DNA of 23,233 nucleotides from a virus: positions 1 to 23,233 of IMG/VR virus record IMGVR_UViG_3300005515_000059; one strand, given 5' to 3'. Below are positions 6,171 through 13,802 of the stretch, piece by piece. The translations under genes and the position numbers were made by a program. The notes under the pieces are model-generated. The model did not search any database. It was not told where the DNA came from and saw nothing but the letters and a program-made list of their open reading frames with translations. The stretch's first letter is position 1. Each line of letters opens with the position of its first letter.

Positions 6171-6458
6171 TCAAGCCTTGGCGTCGTAAGCCTTCCGCAT
6201 GTTGTCCATCTCGTAGAGCCATTGCCGGAGTACATCCACCATTCGGCGATGGCCTTCGGCAACCATAGCATCAAGCGTGCCTTCTGGTTGCGGAGCAACA
6301 TCAACCCAGAATGACCCGACGTGATCGTGATCTTCGTCGAAAAAGCCAAATTTTAAACGCACGTCGCTTTCGCCAGTGGTTTTTTCCAGGCCGATGAATT
6401 CCACGAAAGAGTTCGTCAGGCCTTCGGTTGGCACCAAGTGGTCGTCAATTTCTGCCAT
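6171..6458 (-). CDS. Opposite-strand small acidic protein, unknown function
   Basis: I do not recognise this 95-residue protein. The ATG at 6458 is chosen because GGGGCAG lies close upstream. The frame extends to 6497, but that extension (MIHCFRIILWGSL) looks non-native. The protein begins MAEIDDHLVPTEGLTNSFVEFIGLEK, has strand-like VRLKFGFFDEDHDHVGSFWVDV at about residues 33-54, and ends in a helix (HRRMVDVLRQWLYEMDNMRKAYDAK). Codons are coding-like but less GC-ending than in the tail genes. It lies in reverse orientation between the chaperones and the tape measure gene, ending 4 bases after the T-like stop, with its own possible promoter. This is the usual profile of a moron gene. Confidence 0.65.
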   Translation of the reverse strand: MAEIDDHLVPTEGLTNSFVEFIGLEKTTGESDVRLKFGFFDEDHDHVGSFWVDVAPQPEGTLDAMVAEGHRRMVDVLRQWLYEMDNMRKAYDAKA

Positions 6459-6477
6459 TAGGCTGCCCCATAAGATG

Positions 6478-6505
6478 ATCCTAAAGCAATGGATCACACT
6501 TACAA
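6478..6505 (-). promoter_or_regulatory. Possible promoter for the opposite-strand gene
   Basis: On the reverse strand TTGTAA (6500-6505) and TAGGAT (6478-6483) are 16 bases apart, each matching 4 of 6 sigma70 positions, about 20 bases upstream of the ATG at 6458. The match is modest, and the rest of 6459-6574 shows nothing else beyond the GAAGG ribosome binding site of the tape measure gene. Confidence 0.33.
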
Positions 6506-6574
6506 CCGAGAGTCGATCTGCCTTTTTCGTGGCCGTCGATTTTGCGTATTTGACCGTTGTGAAGGTAAGACGCG

Positions 6575-9400
6575 ATGTCCGAAGCTACCCTTGGTTTCAA
6601 GATCGACAGCACGCCGGCAGCTACCGGCGCCGCTGATCTCGACAAGCTGACAGCGGCGGCCGTGCGTACCACGCAGGCCGTCGACAAGCTCGAGGCGGAA
6701 GCTGCTGGCCTCGGCACGGTGTTGAAGAAGGCTGGCGACGACGCACGCACCGCCTTACCACCGGTCGAAAGCCTTGGCCGTTCGTTTGGATCGCAGGATG
6801 ATCACGTCCGCGCCTTCCGTATGGAAGTCGAGCGTCTGACGTTGAAGTTCCGCCCGCTCGCCCAGGCAACGCAGCAGTACGAGGCCACGGTCAACGAGAT
6901 CCAGCGGGCGCATAAGCTCGGCGCTATCACCGCGCAGGAGATGACGGCTTCCCTCGACCGGGAGCGGCAGGCCTTCGAACGGCTGAAGACCTCTGCCACG
7001 GCTGCCGGCTCTGCCGTGAAGGCCGCGAACAGCAACCGGGGCGGCGCGCAGGGCTTCAATTCGGCCAATGCCGCGTTCCAGTTTCAGGATATCGCCGTCA
7101 CGGCGGCCATGGGCATGAACCCGCTCATGATCGGCCTGCAGCAGGGCACGCAGCTTGCGTCGGTCGTTGGATCGATGGAAAAGCCTGTATCGGGGCTGGC
7201 AGCGGCATTCGGCGCGCTGGTCAATCCAGTATCATTGAGCACGATTGCCCTGACTGCTGGCAGTGCTGCCCTGATCCAGTACTTCATGACCGCGGAAAGC
7301 GGTACCGAGAAGACGAACAAGCTGTTCGAAGAGCAGAACGACATCATTCGTCGCGCCGCTGCTTTGTGGGGAGACGCCGCGCCGCAGTTGAAGGCTTATG
7401 TCGACGAACTCGACCGCGCCGACAAGATCACGCAGGGTCGCGAGGCGAGCAGCATCCTCGCCGGCCGCGAGCTTGAGGAAATGGGTGCGAAGCTCGAAGG
7501 ATTGCGCGACCAAGCCATCACCGCGTTTTCAGCTTTGCGCGCGCGTCCCGGTACCGACGAGACCGTTCGCACCCTCGGTTATGCTTGGGATGACCTTCGG
7601 GAGCGGGTTGCCAAGGGCACTGCCACAGTTGCCGATTTCGACAATGCGAAAAGCGCCCTTGCTGATGCCATCGAGAAGCACGGACTTCCGGCGCTTCAGG
7701 ATTTCAGCAAGAGCGTCGATGCCGTCACGGCCTCTTTCTATCGCAGCCTTGAGGCCGCGAGAAAGGCCCAGAGCGAGTGGATCAAGAGCATTGCCGGCGC
7801 TGATAACGTCCAAGACATCATCAGTGGCTCCACCTTCACCGAAGGCGGTCGCACGTTCCGCTCCGCCGACTTCGTGCCGTTCAACGTCCCGACGCCCGGC
7901 CGTCGCCCGAACATCGAACTTAGCGGCGACGCTGATCAGGAGCGTATTCTAAACGGCGATGGCCGCCTGACCGACATTCCGGTACCAGGGCGCCGTCCGA
8001 ACTTCTTCGAGCTCGAAGAGCAGAAAGAGAAGGTCGACGACGTCACGAAGGCGTATCGTCAGGCGCAGGACGCAAAGGCCGACTTCTGGCTCGACATGTC
8101 GTTTCAGGAGCGTCAGGCCGAGCGTAGCGCTATGGACCGGCAGGTTGCGAGCACGCTCAACCGCTATGGGTTCGACGAGAACCTACAGTCGCCGGAAGCC
8201 AACGCTATCCGCGGCCAGCTGCGGCGCGAGCAGAACAAGGAAATGATCGGCGGGTTCATCACCGAGCTGCGCGACGGTCTCCTGTCCAGCGGCGGCGATA
8301 TCGGAAAGGCCCTCGGCGACGCGATCAAGAACGCCTTGATCAACGCGCTGGCAAAGGCAAGCGATCAGGCAATCGAGCGTATCACCAACTCGCTGGTCAA
8401 TGCGATGTTCGGTGGCACGTCCCTGTCTTCGTCGTCTTCGGGTTTTGCCACGTCTGGTATCTCCGGCGCCACGACCACGCTCGGCGCTGTCCTCGGGTAC
8501 GGTGGCGCTGCGAACGACAATCGCTCCGGCGGTGGCATCTCGGCCTATGCCAAGGCGATCCAGTCGATCGAGAGCAGCGGCAACTATGGCGCCCTCGGGC
8601 CGATCACTCGCAGTGGTGACCGTGCCTATGGTGCCTATCAGGTTATGGGCAACAACATTGGCCCATGGTCGCAAGCCGCGCTCGGACGCACGATGTCGGC
8701 CTCCGAGTTCCTGACAGACAAAGGCGCGCAGGATGCGATCTTCAACCATCGCTTCGGCGGCTATGTCGATCGGTATGGGGCTTCCGGCGCCGCGCAGGCG
8801 TGGTTCGGTGGCCCCGGCTCGGTCGGCAAGGGCGGCATGGGCGCAGACGTCCTCGGGACGACTGGCAACGCCTATGTGGCGAAGTTCAACGGCGCACTCG
8901 AAAAGGCCAGCGGGAACCTCGGCCAGTTCGGCAACGGTCTCGGCCAGCTCGGCACTACCCTTGCCGCCGGCGCGTCCGGGGGCGGTGGTGGCCTCCTGTC
9001 GGCTCTATCCGGTATAGGTCGCAGCATCTTCGCCTCGTCAGGCCAATTCGCGAGCGCCTGGATGAGCGGCGGTATCGGCCTCTATGCCAACGGGACGGAC
9101 AACGCCCCAGGCGGTCTCTCGATCGTCGGCGAGCGCGGGCCGGAACTGCTGAACCTGCCGCAGGGCTCTGGCGTCGTGAGCAATCACAAGCTCATGGAAG
9201 CGCTGAACGACAACCGAGGCCAGTCCGGTCCATCTGGGGCCGGCACGCTGAACGTCCACATCATCGGCGCCAACGGTGATGATCATGTTCGTTCCCTCGT
9301 CCAACAGGGCGTGAGCCAAGGCCTGTCGCAATACAACGAGCAACAGCGCCGGGGCGGGTTCGGCACTACGCAGAAGCTCTATTCATCGCAGAAAGGCTGA
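6575..9400 (+). CDS. Tail tape measure protein with lysozyme-like domain
   Basis: This 941-residue protein starts at the ATG at 6575 after GAAGG. Its length sets tail length, and it is probably injected with the DNA. The N terminus (MSEATLGFKIDSTPA) and heptad-like helices to about residue 160 are typical of lambda gpH-type tape measures. Residues about 170-240 (AAMGMNPLMIGLQQGTQLA to ALTAGSAALIQYFM) are hydrophobic and may insert into the host membrane. Residues about 650-770 form a transglycosylase/lysozyme-like domain: SIESSG with the candidate catalytic Glu666, then GAYQV at 686-690. The C terminus (YANGT, APGG, VGERGPELLNLPQGS) is the standard tape measure ending. PxPGRRPN occurs twice, 30 residues apart (439-446 and 469-476). 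It follows the chaperones, as expected. Confidence 0.92.
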   Translation: MSEATLGFKIDSTPAATGAADLDKLTAAAVRTTQAVDKLEAEAAGLGTVLKKAGDDARTALPPVESLGRSFGSQDDHVRAFRMEVERLTLKFRPLAQATQQYEATVNEIQRAHKLGAITAQEMTASLDRERQAFERLKTSATAAGSAVKAANSNRGGAQGFNSANAAFQFQDIAVTAAMGMNPLMIGLQQGTQLASVVGSMEKPVSGLAAAFGALVNPVSLSTIALTAGSAALIQYFMTAESGTEKTNKLFEEQNDIIRRAAALWGDAAPQLKAYVDELDRADKITQGREASSILAGRELEEMGAKLEGLRDQAITAFSALRARPGTDETVRTLGYAWDDLRERVAKGTATVADFDNAKSALADAIEKHGLPALQDFSKSVDAVTASFYRSLEAARKAQSEWIKSIAGADNVQDIISGSTFTEGGRTFRSADFVPFNVPTPGRRPNIELSGDADQERILNGDGRLTDIPVPGRRPNFFELEEQKEKVDDVTKAYRQAQDAKADFWLDMSFQERQAERSAMDRQVASTLNRYGFDENLQSPEANAIRGQLRREQNKEMIGGFITELRDGLLSSGGDIGKALGDAIKNALINALAKASDQAIERITNSLVNAMFGGTSLSSSSSGFATSGISGATTTLGAVLGYGGAANDNRSGGGISAYAKAIQSIESSGNYGALGPITRSGDRAYGAYQVMGNNIGPWSQAALGRTMSASEFLTDKGAQDAIFNHRFGGYVDRYGASGAAQAWFGGPGSVGKGGMGADVLGTTGNAYVAKFNGALEKASGNLGQFGNGLGQLGTTLAAGASGGGGGLLSALSGIGRSIFASSGQFASAWMSGGIGLYANGTDNAPGGLSIVGERGPELLNLPQGSGVVSNHKLMEALNDNRGQSGPSGAGTLNVHIIGANGDDHVRSLVQQGVSQGLSQYNEQQRRGGFGTTQKLYSSQKG

Positions 9401-9403
9401 TCG

Positions 9404-10138
9404 ATGGCAGTCTACACCGGTCAGCCTACAGTACCGATCATGTATCTCCGCCCGACCAGGGCAAGTTTCGACAATCCCGGGTCGGCTCTCGACGGCGGCG
9501 TCAACGGCCTCGGCGAATCGATCACGATCGAGACCAGCGGCGGTGGTATCGTCGTCGCGACCTATGAGCGGTGCGTCTTGCAGGCCGATGATCCGGAGCG
9601 ACACGAGGTCATCAATTGGCTCGGCGCGCGCGGAAACGGCGGCTATCGCTTTTTCAACGTGCCGATCATCAACGACGGTATCGGCCCGTTCCCGATCATT
9701 GACGGGAAGCGTCGGACGCACATCACTGGCATCCCGCATTCCGACGGGGCTATGTTCTCCGATGGCGCAGGCTACAGCCAGGCGACCGTCTATGGTGAGA
9801 TCACCGAGGCGGCGGCTGTGGGGGCTGGCATCATAAAAATGCGGGTCTATGGCGCGGCTCGGCCGCTTCGCTGGTCTGATTGGTTCTCGATCTACCACCC
9901 GACGAAAGGCTGGCGTGCCTACCGATACTGGGAAGTCATCAGCAAGACGGACGAGGCAAACCCGGTATACACGCTCGCGATCGCGCCACCCTTGCGCGAG
10001 GCGGTCACCGTCGGCACCCACGTCGAGCTCGCTCGGCCGATGTGCGTCATGAAATTCCCGCGCGGCTTCACGCTGCCGTGGGACTACGAGGGCTGGTACC
10101 AGTCGCGGCCGACGCTGCAGTTTGTGGAGGCGTTCTGA
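9404..10138 (+). CDS. Distal tail protein
   Basis: This 244-residue protein starts three bases after the tape measure stop. It is strand-rich with many aromatic residues and no signal or membrane segment. Notable stretches are YERCVLQADDPERHEVINWLGARGNGGYRFF (about residues 54-84) and a C-terminal MCVMKFPRGFTLPWDYEGWYQSRPTLQFVEAF. Position right after the tape measure, followed by a hub-like and a peptidase-like gene, is that of the distal tail protein joining tube and tip (compare the gene-transfer-agent order DUF2460 - DUF2163 - NlpC/P60 - tip). I cannot assign it firmly to one Pfam family. It abuts the next gene with no gap. Confidence 0.65.
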   Translation: MAVYTGQPTVPIMYLRPTRASFDNPGSALDGGVNGLGESITIETSGGGIVVATYERCVLQADDPERHEVINWLGARGNGGYRFFNVPIINDGIGPFPIIDGKRRTHITGIPHSDGAMFSDGAGYSQATVYGEITEAAAVGAGIIKMRVYGAARPLRWSDWFSIYHPTKGWRAYRYWEVISKTDEANPVYTLAIAPPLREAVTVGTHVELARPMCVMKFPRGFTLPWDYEGWYQSRPTLQFVEAF

Positions 10139-10741
10139 ATGGAGTTCGTCCCCGCCAACATCATTGAGGAGATGCGGGGCAGCCACCAACTCGGCATCTT
10201 CCTCCGGATCGATACCGACCCGGGCCTGCATCTCTGGTTTGGGATCAACGATATCCCGGCCAATTTCGACAGCATCGACCCTACGGGAACTGTTTACCTC
10301 GGAGGCGGCCGCCTGATCGGCGTGCCCACGTTAGAGGTCCTGGTCAACGGTACCGCCGATAGCGTCGAGTTCTCATTGTCGGGCATCGATCCGGCGACCT
10401 CGGCGAAGACGATCGAGAGCCTGCCGCCGGTGCGCGGCGCCGATGTTCACATGGGGCTGACGACGCTCGATCGGTATTTCCAGCCGATGAGCGCCATCAT
10501 TCCTATCTGGCACGGAACGGCCTCACATACAGGTGAGATCAGCCCGCCAGTCGAGGAAGGGCAGAACCGAACCGTGACGCTGTCTCTCTCAGTTGTTTCC
10601 GGCGAGGCGACCCGCTCACGGGCCGCGCGTTCTTTGTGGTCGTCACCTCATCAAAAGGCGATCTCGCCGACCGATTTGTTCTGCGACGGGACCGCGCGTC
10701 TCGCCCGCGGCGTCCAGCCCACTTGGACCTTGGGATACTGA
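10139..10741 (+). CDS. Tail hub protein, DUF2163-like
   Basis: This 200-residue protein has its ATG directly after the preceding stop. It contains LHLWFGINDIPANFDSID near residues 30-47, then YLGGGRLIGVPTLEVLVNGTADSVEFSLSGIDP around 54-87, and a C-terminal SRAARSLWSSPHQKAISPTDLFCDGTARLARG with a final tryptophan strand. A reverse-turn-rich strand protein with a 'trivial-geometry' W/R-S-x-x-D-Q-like end in this position resembles the DUF2163 or lambda gpL-like hub family that caps the tail tube. The family call is by resemblance and gene order. Confidence 0.65.
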   Translation: MEFVPANIIEEMRGSHQLGIFLRIDTDPGLHLWFGINDIPANFDSIDPTGTVYLGGGRLIGVPTLEVLVNGTADSVEFSLSGIDPATSAKTIESLPPVRGADVHMGLTTLDRYFQPMSAIIPIWHGTASHTGEISPPVEEGQNRTVTLSLSVVSGEATRSRAARSLWSSPHQKAISPTDLFCDGTARLARGVQPTWTLGY

Positions 10742-10746
10742 CATCG

Positions 10747-11154
10747 ATGGAAATTCACGAGTTTCTGGCCTGCCAGCACCGTTTCAGGTGGGGCGGGGTG
10801 GATGGCGACGACTGCACGACCTTCTGCGCGTCCTGGGTGGCGGCACGGCTCGGCATCGACCCGGCGGAGGAGCTTCGCGGCTCCTACCGGGATGCTGAAA
10901 GCGCGCGTGCCATCATCGACCGGGAAGGCGGGCTTGTCGCTCTCTTCGGGAGCAAGCTTGAGACACTCGGCTTTGTCCGTGTCGACCAGGCGCAGGACGG
11001 CGACATCGGCGTCGTGGTCGCGCCGTCGGGCATTGACGGTTCCCTCGTCGAGGTTGGTGCCGTCGCGTTCGGCCCGCTCTGGGCGACGCTGGCGCCGTCG
11101 GGCGTGGCTGCGAAGAAACTGGAATCAGTCGCTATCTGGAGAATGCCGGCATGA
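10747..11154 (+). CDS. NlpC/P60-like small tail protein (DUF6950 type)
   Basis: This 135-residue protein is read from the ATG at 10747. The longer upstream frame overlaps the hub gene and is not used. Near the N terminus are the patterns F-R-W-G-G-V-D-G-D-D-C-T-T-F (residues 13-26, with Cys23 in the position of the NlpC/P60 nucleophile) and later LRGSYRDAESARAI and DGDIGVVVAPSG. The usual NlpC/P60 histidine after the D-I/H-V-x-I strand is not visible. That agrees with the DUF6950-type family of phage proteins, which may have lost peptidase activity or use another residue. It lies just upstream of the tip protein gene, where cell-wall peptidases are usual, and overlaps it by four bases (ATGA). 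Confidence 0.72.
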   Translation: MEIHEFLACQHRFRWGGVDGDDCTTFCASWVAARLGIDPAEELRGSYRDAESARAIIDREGGLVALFGSKLETLGFVRVDQAQDGDIGVVVAPSGIDGSLVEVGAVAFGPLWATLAPSGVAAKKLESVAIWRMPA

Positions 11155-13730
11155 GAACCCGTTACATCCTCAACGGGCTCGACCTGGCAAACTGCAGTGC
11201 GCTTTACAGCGGTATCGCGTTCGATCCGATCTTCACCCCGTTGTTCACGTCGCTCTTTACCAGTATCGGGTTCACCGCGGGCGCGGCATCCTTCGCGGCT
11301 TCGGTCGCAACGGCGATCACGACGACGGCTCTCACGATCGGACTGCAACTTCTCATGGCTCCGAAGCCTCCAAAGGCCGAGGCGCTCAAGGTGCCGCTTG
11401 CCCAGGCCATCCCTTACCGGATCTGGGGAGTGGGGCGTGTCCGGACTGCCGGCGCCTTCATGCTCTACGAGAGCTCTGGGCCGAACCTTCACGCGGTGCA
11501 GGCTCAGTTCGGGCATCGGATCAAGTCGTTAAACCGATATTGGCTTCATGACGATGAAGTGACACTCGTCGGCGGCGTGGTCCAATCACCGGGCGGAGGG
11601 CGCTACGGTAACGGCAACGTCACGATCGAAAGCCGTCTCGGCTTGCCGACCGAGACGCCCTATGCGGCGGCGGTGGCTGCGTTCTCCGGCGTCGGCCTCT
11701 GGACGAACAACCACCGTGGCGACGGCCAGGCATCGACCTTCATGGTCGCCTCCGCCACCCGCCAGAAGGACCAGAACAAGGTTTTCCCGTACGGACACCC
11801 GCAATTGTCCGTGGAGGCAGATGCTGCGCTTTGCTGGGACTTCCGCGATCCCGCTCAGGATCCTGACGACCCGGCCACCTGGCAGTGGACGCGCAACAGC
11901 GCCGTCATCATCGCATGGCACCTCTGCTTCAACGAGTTCGGCTATGGCCTCGACTATAGCAAGGCCCTGTTGCCCGTCATCGACCTTTGGAAGGAAGAGG
12001 CCGACATCTGCGACGAGGACGTTCCTCTCGCCGGCGGCGGTACCGAGAAGAGGTACCAGTGCAACGGCGTCGACACGACCGAAAACGGGCCGAAATCCGG
12101 CCTGAATGCGATGCTGGCCACCTGCGACGGTCACCTCGTCGCCCGCGGCGATGGCGCACGCATCCTGACTGTCGGTAAGTTCCGCGAAAGCCGCTGCGCA
12201 ACCCTGACCGATGGAGACATCGTCGGCTACAACAAGCAGAACGACGTGCTGTTTGAGGACGAGATCAACCGCCTCATTCCGAAGTTCACCTATCCGGCAA
12301 CTGATTACTCCACCTCGGACACCGACTATTTCGAGGACGTCGATGCTCAACTGAAAGCGGGGCGTGTGCTGGCCGACGAGGCCGAATATCCATGGGTGCA
12401 TCAGTGGCGCCAGGCGCGCCGGCTGGGCAAGCGTGATTGGCTCCGGCTTCGTGAGAAGGTGAGAGGCTCAATCGACGTTCGCCTCTCTGGCATCAATGCT
12501 GTCTATGCCCGCTGGGTTCGGATGGAGACACCTAATCAGCTGCCGTCGTTGAACGGCAAGCTGGTCGAGAACCGCCGATCTGTTCTCGCTCTGTCGAAGG
12601 CGGCCGGCTTCACGATGGACATTGTGGGGCATCCCGACAACATCGACGCCTGGACACCGGCCACAGACGAGGGGACACAGCCTCCCGTCCCGTCGGCGCC
12701 GAACGCGGCCGGGATCCCCACGCCGGTCATCAACCTGGTGCAGGCGAAGCCGAAGAACGGAACGGTCTACATCCGTGTCGTCATCATCGACCCGGAAAAT
12801 GCGAGCCTGACGCCGCACGTGCGGTATCGTGTCAAAGACATCGACGGCCTAGGGACGCATGGTGCGTGGGTTGAGCAGGCCTTTCCGGATGCTGATCCCT
12901 CCGGAGGCTTCGTCAACCTGAATACCAACGTAGTGCCATCTGACCAGGTGCTTGAAGTCCAGGCGGCATTCACGACGGCAGGCGGTGCCTATTCGGACTG
13001 GTCGGCGATCGAGGAAGTCGTTTCTACGGCTGACCCTGTCGCGCCGATCGCACTGACGTCGTTCACGGTGACCGACGGAACACCACACCTCGGCCGCGTC
13101 TCGTTCTCGTTGGCAACCGGAAACGATTCGCACGTGAAGACGGTGCAGCTTTATCGCGTCGCGACCGGGGCTGCCTTCGATCCCAATACGGCAACAACAG
13201 TCGGCCCGCCAATCGAGGTGGTTCGATCGACCAGCTACTCCTACACCCACGGCGACCCGACCAGAACTAACCTCGTATCCAATTCGGGGTTTGACACCGA
13301 CACGGCCTGGACGAAGGGCAGCAACTGGACGATCTCCAGTTGCAAGGGAAACAAGGCTGTCTCCGCGTCCTCTTCCTACCTCACGCAGTTGTTCAGTGTG
13401 ACGGCAGGCAAGGTTTACCGGTCGATCTTCACGGTATCCGGCCGTACCGCCGGCAACTTCACCGCGGCACTGATCGGCGGCAGCAACGTGCTCGGCGCGA
13501 CACAGGCGGCAAACGGGACGTTCTTGTTCTCTCTGACCGCTGTGTCTGGGAACAACGGCGGCGGCATTCGTGCTTCCAATGACGCCGTTGGCAGTGTCGA
13601 CGACTGCTACATCTTCGAAGAAACACCAACCTGCGCGCCTCAGGGCGTCTGGGACTACTACGCCGTTCCGTACAACGGGTCCGGCGTGCCGGGGCCGCAA
13701 TCCGGGCCACTCACCGTCACGGTCGTCTAA
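11151..13730 (+). CDS. Tail tip attachment protein (J-like) with carbohydrate-binding-like end
   Basis: This 859-residue protein starts in an ATGA overlap. Residues about 28-70 form a long hydrophobic stretch (FTSLFTSIGFTAGAASFAASVATAITTTALTIGL), as often seen in J-like proteins. The body to about residue 510 (IPYRIWGVGRVRTAGAFMLYES, GYGLDYSKALLPVIDLWKEEADICDE, LIPKFTYPATDYSTSDTDYF) resembles the phage tip family with baseplate-hub-like folds. It is followed by fibronectin-III-like strands (about 515-700) and a module at about 707-823 (NLVSNSGFDTDTAWTKGSNW) that has the look of a jelly-roll carbohydrate-binding domain. The role is to bind the host surface and trigger DNA ejection. A hairpin follows the gene. 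Confidence 0.85.
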   Translation: MRTRYILNGLDLANCSALYSGIAFDPIFTPLFTSLFTSIGFTAGAASFAASVATAITTTALTIGLQLLMAPKPPKAEALKVPLAQAIPYRIWGVGRVRTAGAFMLYESSGPNLHAVQAQFGHRIKSLNRYWLHDDEVTLVGGVVQSPGGGRYGNGNVTIESRLGLPTETPYAAAVAAFSGVGLWTNNHRGDGQASTFMVASATRQKDQNKVFPYGHPQLSVEADAALCWDFRDPAQDPDDPATWQWTRNSAVIIAWHLCFNEFGYGLDYSKALLPVIDLWKEEADICDEDVPLAGGGTEKRYQCNGVDTTENGPKSGLNAMLATCDGHLVARGDGARILTVGKFRESRCATLTDGDIVGYNKQNDVLFEDEINRLIPKFTYPATDYSTSDTDYFEDVDAQLKAGRVLADEAEYPWVHQWRQARRLGKRDWLRLREKVRGSIDVRLSGINAVYARWVRMETPNQLPSLNGKLVENRRSVLALSKAAGFTMDIVGHPDNIDAWTPATDEGTQPPVPSAPNAAGIPTPVINLVQAKPKNGTVYIRVVIIDPENASLTPHVRYRVKDIDGLGTHGAWVEQAFPDADPSGGFVNLNTNVVPSDQVLEVQAAFTTAGGAYSDWSAIEEVVSTADPVAPIALTSFTVTDGTPHLGRVSFSLATGNDSHVKTVQLYRVATGAAFDPNTATTVGPPIEVVRSTSYSYTHGDPTRTNLVSNSGFDTDTAWTKGSNWTISSCKGNKAVSASSSYLTQLFSVTAGKVYRSIFTVSGRTAGNFTAALIGGSNVLGATQAANGTFLFSLTAVSGNNGGGIRASNDAVGSVDDCYIFEETPTCAPQGVWDYYAVPYNGSGVPGPQSGPLTVTVV

Positions 13731-13755
13731 CCACAACAAACAATCGGGATTCTAA

Positions 13756-13781
13756 GCTCTGCCGGGTCTTCCTGGCGGAGC
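13756..13781 (+). other. Hairpin between tip and spike genes
   Basis: Bases 13756-13765 pair with 13772-13781 (10 pairs, two G-U) with a 6-base loop. It stands in the 72-base gap before the spike gene, ten bases before its GGAG ribosome binding site. No T run follows, so it is more likely an mRNA-processing or attenuating hairpin than a full terminator. Confidence 0.45.
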
Positions 13782-13802
13782 GCTTCCCTATGGAGTGCTT
13801 TA

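Noticed and set aside
9383-10231. 282-codon reverse frame across the distal tail and hub genes
   Set aside because: It is a high-GC shadow frame. Its product is rich in Arg, Asp and Val typical of antisense reading, and it crosses the border of two coupled genes.
12849-13739. 296-codon reverse frame across the end of the tip protein
   Set aside because: It is a shadow of the tip gene, with composition skewed to Arg/Val/Gly and no domain pattern.
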